Assembly: GCA_963575645.1 (NCBI GenBank)
Contig: OY754464.1
Coordinates: 49,156,192-49,220,191, forward strand
Origin: Xanthostigma xanthostigma
Taxonomy: Eukaryota > Arthropoda > Insecta > Raphidioptera > Raphidiidae
Reading direction: 5' to 3'
Length of the DNA stretch: 64,000 nt
Shown here: one piece after another, positions 41,376 through 53,300 of the stretch
Numbering within the stretch: the first letter of the stretch is position 1
How the letters are laid out: every line of letters begins with the position of its first letter
Notes under the pieces: model-generated
The model's input: the letters and a program-made list of their open reading frames with translations, nothing else
What the model was told of the DNA's origin: nothing
The model's database searches: none
Translations under genes and position numbers: made by a program

Positions 41376-44300
41376 ATGGCGATGTGCATAAGAATTAAAG
41401 TTTTATTAACAGTAATATTTTATTTCCATTTTATTTTTGCTACAGCTTCCATTAGTATTGTTAATAAAGATGGTGAAACGAAAATTGCAGGTAAAAAAAC
41501 TTTCCTCTTTACTGTGTAACTGTCAAACACTGGTACGAAAAGGGTACCACAAGGGCAGATTCTTGCACATATATCGGTGGGCACTTTTGATATATTTTTC
41601 TACTCTGAAATGTCTCTATTCCCTGTATTATAGTTATAAAAAAAATTATGACTACTGACGTCAAGTATCTTACGTTTTTTATGTTAAAGTTTTTTTTTAT
41701 TGTCTAATTATTTTACATTTTGACGTGATAACGTCTTATAAATTGATGAATCACCAATCTTATAAATTGATAAAACACCGGCTGCATGCACGAAAAAGTG
41801 TAACGTTCCTAACGTTCGTAACGTTCCGCCTGACCCTGTGCGTGCTTTTCTCGAAAACGGCCCTAACGATTTGGATGAAATTTACTGAAAAGGGATTTTG
41901 GGGTGCAAAAAATCGTTTTAGCTAGGTCTCATCTCTCGAAAAAATCGTTTTCTTACAAATTTTATCATTATAAAAATCAATTATTTGACGTATGAAAATA
42001 CTTAAATATTGTAAGTAGGTTTTGGAATTTTATATAAACAGTGAAACAATTGTTTTATAAATAGTATGACAGTTAATATTTGAGACTTAAATAAATACGA
42101 AAGAAAGAAAGTTAATAAAAAAAATTATTTTTATAGGTGGTGAGTAATTTAATAAATAAAATTAACCTAAATTTGAAGCGAAAGATGTAATATCATAGAT
42201 TCGAATTATTATAATTATTATATAAATTTAGGTTATGTATTACGGAATACGTTATCACGTAAAACTATCGTCCGTAAACCGACTTTACAGACAACCAATT
42301 TTTTTTTAGTTCAAAATGTGTTGCTTCAGTGTTTTAAACTCTAATTTCATTTTTTAGTTATATAAATTATAATACTAAGAAGAGACAGTTTTTTAAAGGT
42401 GACAGACAGACTGACGGACAGCTAACGTGAGCTTAGTAATAGGGTTCCATACGCAGTGGCGTAACTACACCGTTCGAGGCCTGTGGCAAATTCAACGGAT
42501 TATTAATTGGATTTTGACCATTCTTTCTAAAGCTGGGTAACTGGGTTACAACTTTTTTTACATATGCATTGAAATTTTTAATAATAAATTTTAATTTTAA
42601 TTTAATAATAATTTTTTTTACTTGTGTATGCAACTAAGTAGGTAACTTAAATAAATTAAAGAGAAAACTATTTTTTTTTTACTAAATGTGTAATAATAAA
42701 TGTTGGGAGATGGGATTCTCCTCTGACCGGGGGCCCCTTCCGGCTGAGGGCCCGTGGCATTTTGCCGACTTGCCACCCTGTAGTTACGCCACGTCCATAC
42801 GGAACCCCACCGAACAGACAGATTCTTGTATGGAATTGAATGACAATGAAATATTAACTCGTTTTTTTAAGCGAGTTAATATTTCATTAATAATATTATC
42901 TCGTTTTTTTAAACGAGTTAATATTGCATTGTCATTCAGTTCTCAGCTATATTGAAAGTTGTACTGAATAGATCGACAGACGAGAAAGCAAATTAATAAA
43001 AATGTCTTAACAATAAAGATAATGATCCTTAGTATCATTACACTTCCAGACACTAAAAGTACAGCTTGCTTTGTATTTAGTTGTTGTTTTAGAAAATGTT
43101 TTTAAAACTATTTTAGCAAAAGATGTTAATTATAATGCAATGGAAACTACTATTAGAAGGTTGCTAGAACTATTTCGCAAGGGTATGCCGAATGGAATAC
43201 ACTTGTTGAACATACCGCCACTAGAACCCTATGAGAAAAATCATCTTAAATTTGATATAAAGCATCAAATTGGAACGTAAGTTATATATAAATTATATAT
43301 AAGTTCGTCATTTTGGGTAGGCAGCGATTTTCTTGGTAGGGGTCGGTTGTATGAGTTTAAAACTGACTTTTATGGACAAAGGGTGTCCCCATTTGGACAT
43401 CATTTTGAAACGCAGTATTTTGCTGTATCTCTGTAACCGTGAGTCCCACAAAAAATTTGTAGAGAGCAATTTTGTAGACGGTAAAATTCTCTATACATAA
43501 CTCTTAGAAACAACACATAAATAAATAGCTATTAATTTGCTACAATATTTTGACACACCCATTTCTGATATTATAATGCGATATTAGAAAAAAATGCGCC
43601 ATTTTTTTCACAAACTGGTTTCGCTGGTCGGACCAAGCCAGAAAAATCACAAATCCATTCAACTTTAGTATCTTGTTGGAATTTTTGGAAAAAAAAAATT
43701 CTAACCGATTTTATAACGATTGAATATTGGAAAAGTTATATGGTTTTATACGTTTGTCTAAAATTGGTATCACTAAAGAAATCGTTATAAAATCGGTTAG
43801 AATTAATTTTTTCCAAAAATTCCAACAGGATACTAAAGTTGAATGGATTTGTGATTTTTCTGGCTTGGTCCGACCAGCGAAACCCGTTTGTGAAAAAAAT
43901 GGCGCAATTTGCAATTAAGGAAACAAAAAAAAGTGATCGTTAATTACTCGAGAAGTAATTGACCGATGACGCTAAAATTATTCATGCATGTTTGGGTCAA
44001 CATAGACATCATTTTTGAGAATTTTCAGTCATCTATGTGCGATCATTTTTTAGTAAAAAAATTGTGAAAAAAACGTTTTTTTTTAACTTTCGGGGCTATT
44101 TGCAAGTTAACAATTGCACTTAGCAACCTCTGTCAGTGCTCATTTTTTAGGAAATTTCATAAGGAACAACTTTCTCAATGCATATGCTATACTAAAAGTC
44201 AAGAGGAACGGAGATATTAAAGGAAATAGAGAAAAAAAACACTATTTTAGTCACTAATTGTTAATTATAAAATCAAGCACGCACACCAACAATTTGTAAG

Positions 44301-47300
44301 CAAACTTAGGGGGTTGAACAACATCCTAAAAAGAAGCGATTCCAACAATAATCTCGCCTGTGCCCGAATAATACACTTTTTAATGTTTTTACCTCCTCGC
44401 CGTCTAGCCTAAATATTAAAAAATGCTTTCGGCATATTTCGAATATTACTGTGTCGCTGAAACCATTTTTCGACTGTCACGATTCATGAATTTAAAAATG
44501 TAACAAAACGTTGCAATATACCCATACCATATAACTATAAAAACCGGTTGTAGAACATAAGCTAAGATGGCGGTGATCGATGCTACTATTATTTTGTTTT
44601 ACAATATTATACCAGTTTTACTTCTGTAGTGTGTAGTGTAAAATACAGTCTCTTTTATGTATTTTATCTCTGCTTTTTTGTATCCTATAACCTTTTCGCA
44701 ATCGCAAAAACGTTCTGCCATACACACGATTCCATTCTCTCATATCTTTCTTTTCAAATGAATGCACTCCCCCTCCGTTCCGTAATCTCAGTTTTAGATT
44801 CACAATTAACTCACCCACGAATTAAATAAAAATCGCTGTCTATCCAAAATGCACTGTTAGCTTTATTTTTTACACATTCCATTGCATTTCTTTTAAAAAT
44901 TTCACTAAACAATAAATACTTGATTATTTTTTAGATTAAACGGATCTATCAACCAATTATACATAGCTAATTTATCAACATTTGAAACGGTAGATGTTAA
45001 ATACAGTTATATAAACAGATTTCTGATTCTTAATTTGACAATACCCCAAATTCTAATCAAAGGAGAATATCATTTCGATGGATTAGCTGCACGCGTAATA
45101 CCTATTTTCGGTAAAGGTGATTTCAGGTAATGAACCATTATTAGATATTTTGACAGTAGGTTGCAGTATATGTAATATGCTAAGGTTGACATTGATCTTA
45201 GATTGCATATCCACTACGAAACAACATATATTGTCAACGCATTTTGATTAAAATTTAAATTGAAAAACGATCTTTTTCTATGTTGATCAATCATTTATTT
45301 TTGTGTGATTACAATTTAATAACTTACAGGTGTAGCCACTGTTCGCTACATTGTTAAGAAACACCCATTGGTACATTGCATATTAGAAAAATTAATTTCT
45401 CAAACAATGTCACCATCGGGATACGAACCCCGAATCTTTCCACTATCGCGGCGGACTGAGTTACATTACTCCACAGTGACACAGCGAGATCAATCCATCA
45501 TTCTTATATATAGCAATTTGTAACTGTTTATTTCACATCATGCGAGAGCTAATTTTTATCTTAGGTAACGCTAGATATGAACCTTCACAGAAGTGAGAGT
45601 TATAGGTGAATCAAAGATGAAATTGTTTCTTAATTATTATCAGTCTAAAATCACAGACATATTTCTGTTTTAATAAGAGATTTAATGTGAAACTTATCGT
45701 GTTTCTTATGGCTGAAACAGTTCCTAATTGTAATATGTGAATTTTTCGTACGATATAGGACGTATTACTATAACAAATAGCTTACAGGTGTAGCCACTGT
45801 TCGCTACATTGTTAAGAAACACCATTGTTACATTGCATATTAGAAAAATTAATTTCTCAAACAATGTCACCATCGGGATACGAACCCCGAATCTTTCCAC
45901 TATCGCGGCGGACACTCTCGCGTGATGTACCTAAAATAAACAGTTACAAATTGTTATATATAAGAATGATGGATTGACCTCGCTGTGTCAATGTGGAGTA
46001 ATGTAACTCAGTCCGCCGCGATAGTGGAAAGATTCGGGGTTCGTATCCCGATGGTGACGTTGTTTGAGAAATTAATTTTTCTAATATGCAATGTAACAAT
46101 GGGTGTTTCTTAACAATGTAGCGAACAGTGGCTACACCTGTAAGTTATTTGTTATAGTAATACGTCCTATATCGTACGAAAAATTCACATATTACAATTA
46201 TTTTATGTTTTACATGACAGGGAGAATCACAACGACGTTGGACTGCTCCTGAGTGTATAAAACTTGTAATTATTTTATCACAATCGAAGGCCACTGTCAA
46301 ATCAAATTTTTAGACAATACTTTTTGCAACCCGACATTAGTGTCGTAATGGGTTATACCTATTACGACGAGTTGTAACATTATTTTAAAAAGAGTAGTCA
46401 CACAAGTCGTAAACTATTGCGGTCGAGGGGTATATATGGTATTTTTGGCATTTGCTCCTATATAATAGCTGGTTTTCAGTAAACTTTCAAAATTGTTGAC
46501 AGTTCATATTTGAACACACTTCTTAAAAAAACAAAATTAACAGATAAACGGTGATTTATTATGCAATTGGTATAGCGCCTGCGCAATCCTTTTTGCTTTA
46601 CTTTACCTCACTGGTACATGATGTGTCATTTTACTTGCCTTTATGCATATTGCATACTTGTAAAACAGCTATTTTATAGAGAGTAATGCAAAAAGTAAGT
46701 TATGTATCTAGTGCGTAAATTATTCTTTTATGACGCAGTGTGACTATATGTTAAAACGAGTGCTACGCAAGGTTTAAAAGAAGTTAGACAAGTCATAAAG
46801 TAATCACGCACGAGATACATATAGTATTTTTACCACCTATAAAATTGCTGATTTTGACTTCATAGTACCTGGGTGACCGAGCTTTGCTCGGAAAGTTAAA
46901 TAAAATACTGATATGCTGATATCGCCAAAACTTTGAGAACCGTAGGTTCTCTGTCGCTTCCCTTTGTGGAGCCTACGTCTCCACCTTTGTTACAGTCTCA
47001 CCTGGCGGGGCTGCGCCCCGCTCGGTTGTAAACCACACTAGTCGAGCCTTCGGCTCTCCATATAAGAACCGTAGGTTCTCTGGGGAAGCTTCGCTTCCTT
47101 TTGTGGAGCAATAAGATAATATTGCTGAAACAGTTTGACTCCTTTGTGGAGAGGATTGTCGGCCCTTATGGCAATCCGGTACTTGTAAAACTGATTCGCC
47201 GTCATCTTGATCTATGATATTGCATCTTTCGCTTCAAATTTAGGTTAAAAATTTATTTATTAAAATTACTCACCTATTGGGCTTTGACATGCTCACTCCT

Positions 47301-50300
47301 GACATCTGGTGGCTAACATAAAAAATAAAATGTGACTGCATTTAGTCGATCTATCATCTGTGAACAGTACTCCATTCGTACTTTTAAATTCTTATAAAAT
47401 GAAATAAATAAAAAGCTTTGAAAATAACTGAACTTAAAAAATCAATGAACGTTTGCTTAAAAAGATGATTTTATGTTATCAAGTAAGTATACAAGTGTAA
47501 CGTTACTATTATACTATATAACCTCATATAGTTTTAATATAATAATTTATTGTCTATAATTAATTTTTTTATCTACAGATACTGCTAAAAAAACAGGATT
47601 TGAAAGAAAATGCTATACCTTCAGTCAATTTGTCAAATTGTCTGGGAAAAAAACACAGCTACTGATCAGAACCATAGGATTCAATTATTGTATGAATTAG
47701 GCAATAAAGAAAATGATAGTCTTATTGTTGAAAACTAAGATAATAATGAAGTTTATGATGATAATCATAACGACAATCAAAGTAATTATTTCACTAAAAA
47801 ATTAGGTTTAGTTACAATTTATTATAATTTTCATTGATGTTTGATGTACTGAATCTTTATTTTCCAAATTAAATTTTTTGTTCTTCTTTTCTCTTGTTCC
47901 TCTGTATCCTACGGTTCTCATCAGTAGCTGTGTTTTTTTCCCAGGTAAATTGACTGAAGGTACTTATAGCATTTATTTTCTTTCAAATGCTGTTTTTTAG
48001 CAGTATCTGTAGATAAAAATATTAATAATAAACAAACTGTATATTATAACTATGAGGTTATAATATAATAGTAACGTTACAGTTGTATAGTACTTACTTG
48101 AAAACATCAAATCATCTTTTAAAATGTGCAGAGCAAACTTTCATTGATTTTTTAACTGCAGTTATTTTCAAAACTTTTTATTTATTTCATTTCTTAAGAA
48201 TTTAAAAGTACGAATGGAGTACTATTCACAGATGATAGATCGACTAAATGCATTCACATTTTATTTTTTATGTTAGCCACCAGATGTCAGGAGTGAGCAT
48301 GTCAAAGCCCAATAATAATAATAAATTGTTTATAACTTTCTTTCAAATACGTATTTATTTTAATTAAGTCTCACTTGGGTAGTAATTAAAGATTAACTGT
48401 CATAATATTTTGAAAACAATTGTTTCATTGTATAAAATTCCAAAACCTACTTACAATATTTAAGTATTTTCATACGTCAAAAAATTGATTTTTATAATGA
48501 CAAAATTTGTAAGAAAACGATTTTTTCGAGAGATGAGACCTAGCTAAAACGATTTTTTGCCCCCCAAAATCCCTTTTCAGTAAATTTCATCCAAATCGTT
48601 AGGGCCGTTTTCGAGAAAATATTTAGGGACATAGGTACATAGATAGGTACATAGATACAAGATTAGCTCGTTTAATAATATAGGGATTATATATCTGACA
48701 ATTGAGTGTTCGGCCATTTTGGAATATATTTAGATTGTTTATGACGACAACGCCTGCTTTGCTGTTGCTCATAGGAATTTAACTGTCAACTGACAGATAA
48801 ATTATTACTGGAATGTTAAAATCGCATTTCTGTTGTTTTACTGTACCTAACAAATAGAGCGAAATGCTTCATTTTACTAACACTATACAGGCATGAAAAC
48901 AGCTATTTTATACAGGGTCGTGCACAAAATTTATCATAGGCTCTCTACGCGAACTACTGATGTGGGAACATGTGTTGAAGAAATCTGCTTCAATATTGCC
49001 AAACATTACGGTGGAGATGAACTCGACTATGGAGTATAACTCAAGGAGACTGTATCTCCGCAGACCTTAATGTGAAGCGCTCCGGCGAAGTAGTTTTCTG
49101 GTCTTGCGAAAGTGTCTCAATTAGCGACGTTCACAGTAACTAGTGCGGACCAATATGAAATTGAATTACATGACCATTATGTATTTGTTTAAGTGCGCAG
49201 ATAATTAATGTCAATCAGCTACAATTTTGACGTGATAACGTCTTATAAATTGATGAATCACCAATCTTATAAATTGATAAAACACCGGCTGCATGCACGA
49301 AGAAGTGTAACGTTCCTAAATCCTAACGTTCGTAACGCGTAACGTTCCGCCTGACCCTGTGCGTGCTTTTTGCTAATTTCTCGCTCAATTTAAATCAGAT
49401 CGGTTTGAAACCAGTCTTAAACGAAAGAGGAGAACATTTTACATAGATTTCGTATAACAGAATTTGCCTAAACAGTTTTTTTATACAAATTTATATAGAA
49501 AAATAGCTGTATAAATGCAATGTTGTCTAATGCATGGCGCGACGCGGTCGGTCGTCTTTGTTTGCCGTACATGAAGATAACGTATGTCTTGTCTTAACAT
49601 GAAAACGGCTGCATTTCTAATGTTTAATTCAATTTTTTGACATTAGTATTTTGTGAAATGCAACGCCTTCTAAGTTAAGTATTGGAATAACTAATTATTA
49701 TTAGAACATAATACTTTAACAGTTGCAAACGTCACTTTTGACATTTCTTATCATTCCGACACCAAGGATAAGCGGATTGAAACCAAATTTTGGGAGGTTT
49801 AGGTTATGCATTACGGAATACGTTATCACGTAAAACTATCGTCCGTAAACCGACTTTACAGACAACCAATTATTTTTTTTTTAAAGTTATTTCGAATACA
49901 GAAGTTAGTAATATATTAGGTATGAGAATGCCTGGTCGGTTTTTATTTAACACTGATCTTTTTACGGATGTCGAAAATAGATATTATATTTCAATTTTCA
50001 CTTCTCTGGATCTTAATTTGCTGCAGCGCTAAGTCTATTTAAATTATCGTCGTTTTTAATATACAGAATTCGATCTTCTTCCTCTATACTCCATGGGTTC
50101 AACACTGACTGTTCCCTACATTTCCAATGTAGTTGTTCCAACCGTGATGTGATTGAATGAGTTGTTTAAGGAATTTTAAGAAATTGGAGATAGACTGTCT
50201 TCCATGTCTCGCGAAACCAACAAATATTTGATTCCTTATTATACTTATCTTATTATAGTTCTTTGTTCTAGAATGGATTTTTTTAATCTTGATATTAATT

Positions 50301-53300
50301 TGGATAGTATATTGAAGTGTAAACTGAAATGCCGTTTAGAAGATCTGCATATAAATCTTAAAATCAGCAAATCAAAGGTTTGTATTAGTTGTATACCACA
50401 GTGTAAAATTAACTCTGCGCAGTCTACTGGCTGTCATTTACGAACCCTGCACCATATACACTAAAATACAATAGTACTATCTATATCTATACTTTTTTCG
50501 AGAGATTTCGTGTAAAATTCAGTCTTTAGGTGTATTTTTGTTTAAACGTTGAAACCGATTCCAATAAGTTTTTTTATTGACATTAAGACACTTCGATTAG
50601 CACCCTAAAGAAGTCGACATCATTTATTATTTGCGAGATATCCTGTAAAGTTCCCTTTTTTGTAGCCTTTTTGTTTATACAAATGAAACAATTGAACCGA
50701 TTTTGAAAACATTTCTTTTAAATCATATTTACGTTAATCCGATTCAATTAACATAATATAAATATTCTTTTTTTTCGATATTTCATCATAGAAAGAAATG
50801 ACCACTTACGTACGTACATACGCAAACACACATATTCACATAGGCAGACATCTTTTTAAAAATAGTGTAGTGACCTTGAATACAACGCTGGGGCACTTAA
50901 AAAAAACGGCAAAATTCAAAATTGCTCTACTAAATTGCAGAAAATGATTGAAAGGCATCTGGGGTGTCCTCCTAATTGCAGATAAAATATTTTCTGCAAA
51001 TTTACTCCTCGCAGAAACTGTCAGTATAATAAATAAATACAAAAAAAAAAATTTAAGAAAAGCTCGGTGACTTCGAATTTTTGCCTGTGCATATTTTGAA
51101 GAATCATCGAAAGGCAGTGAGGTCACTCGGAGCCGCGAAAATGTTTTCTCGTGTTCCAGCCAACCAGTCCAAGTTTCATCTTCAAATTAAATTTTCTTTT
51201 TTTTAAAGTGAAACTTTTATTCCATCGCCCCGAATTTTTCTGGCCGTCTGTTGCATGTCGCATAACAGGTGGCCGCGGAGTAGGGGTAAAGTGAAAGGCG
51301 TTCGGAGTAGGCGCTCGGTAGAGCAACCAAGGCTAATATGGCGGCGCCCATGGTTAGCATCAGTTGACCGTGTAGCATGTATAACACATAGTCAGTCTGT
51401 CAAGCGGGCAAATGCTGTACAGTGTTTACATGTTTTTATTCGTGTATTCATGTGAATATTGTTGTTTATAATTAATCGTGATGGATAAGCGTCTACAATC
51501 CAATGTCTACAATCCAATAAAAGTTTCACTTGCGTCGTGGTTTCTTTTATTTTTTTGACATTTTTTTTTCGATTTTTTGAAAGGATTTTTAAAGTTTCTG
51601 CAGGGAGTAAATTGGCAGAAAATATTTTTTCTGGAATTATGAGGTCCCCCTAGATGCCTTTCAGTCATTTTCTGCCATTTAGTAGAGGAATTTTGAATTT
51701 TGACGTTTTTTTAAAGTGCCTCAGCGTCGTATCGCAACGCGCTAAACCCCTACTCCACTAAGCGGATTTATAGAGAGGGACTCAGACTACTCGAAAGAGA
51801 GCATTTCTGCCACCAAGTGATCCTTGACCATTTCTGTCACCGTCTTCAACTATTAAAACAATTAGGGATTTGTTTTACAGCCATTGGCTGGACTTTCTAT
51901 TCTATTCTATTCTATTCTATTCAATTCTATTCAATTCTATTCTATTCTATTCTATTCTATTCTATTCTATTCTATTCTATTCTATTCTATTCTATTCTAT
52001 TCTATTCTATTCTATTCTATTTCAGAGATTCGTTAACACGTTTACACATCATGTCTCGAGTATACTAGCAGGCTCGCCCGTTTTTTTTCACATCAGCTTA
52101 GTAGTTTTTGAGATTACACACGATAAACAAACATGTACAGTACGAACACAGATTATATAGGTATAGATAGATAGTTATGTCTATGTTACCGATAAAACCC
52201 GTTTTTAGTTAGAACGCGTATTTACTAGTTAAAACTAGTTTTCACTAAACGCCCTCGTTAAAACTAGAATTTCCTAGTAACAACTAGAATTTACTGAATT
52301 AGAAGATTGATTTTTAGGTAAAACTAGTTTTAACTGTGAGCGTTAGACAAAACTAGTAGTAACTAAAAAATTGTGTTTCAAAGGATTTATTTAATAGAAT
52401 GAAGGCTTGATTAAAAAATAAACATTATTACATATTATTTATTAAAATATTTATTGAGAACGTTTGTGAATAGTAACATCTGAACAACGTTGATATTAAT
52501 TAGTAATATAAAAATATCATTCTTCCAGCTTCCTTATGGAGATCAAACATCCATATTGGCAACTTTTATTAAAGTTTTATTAAAGTCTTACACATTTAAC
52601 AAAGACATTAATAGCGAACAAAAACAATTAGTACTCCTCTTAGTCATTTGAAAAAGAAACATTATATGACAACATATTATTTAATACAATATTTATACTA
52701 TTTACGAATTGAAACATCCCAAACACATTTAATATTTAAAGTTAGTAACATAACATAGTAAAAGAACATTTTTCCTTATGAAGATCAAACAGCCATATTG
52801 GCAATTTTAATTACAGTTTTATTGGTCTTTACTTGTTATTGCAGGGCAAACTATCGTGGCGTTTTGAGTGGAATCAGTTTTAACTGCTTGGTGCCGTTAA
52901 AACGCGTTTTGACTAGTTAAAACTAGTTTTAACTTGATATTCATTTTTACCAACAGTAAATACTAGTTTTAACGAGGCCGTTTAGTGAAAACTAGTTTTA
53001 ACTAGTAAATACGCGTTCTAACTAAAAACGGGTTTTTACGGTAACATCTACAAGGATAAATGAGTATTATTTTGCTTTTAGTGTCAATTTGATAAACTAA
53101 TGGGAGGCGGTGAGCTCGAAGAAGTATTTAACAGACTTTTTACTGATTTGATGCCAGAAGCCTTAGATTTATTGTGGCCAGATTTGGAACCAAAGATTTC
53201 GAGAATATTGATGAATGTAAGTATCTTTTTTTTTGTACGGAGGGAGAAATCCAGTTACGGACACCCAGGTGTTCTCTGGGTAGTGTGGGACTCGAAGCAT

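Noticed and set aside
45985-46059. Working tRNA gene with a C-shaped anticodon loop
   Set aside because: The loop lacks the conserved U before the anticodon, and the unit is repeated with a long shared tail, as in SINEs.
46877-47098. CRISPR-like array
   Set aside because: The hairpins are all different and there are no equal direct repeats or spacers; an insect nuclear intron is also the wrong context.
49790-50032. Extra coding exon of gene B in intron 3
   Set aside because: The frame begins inside the TGACGTGATAACG repeat, shows no JHBP motif and would break the phase from exon 3 to exon 4.
51817-52160. Two frames of 83 and 96 codons rich in FYSIL
   Set aside because: They translate the TTCTA microsatellite and have no independent support.
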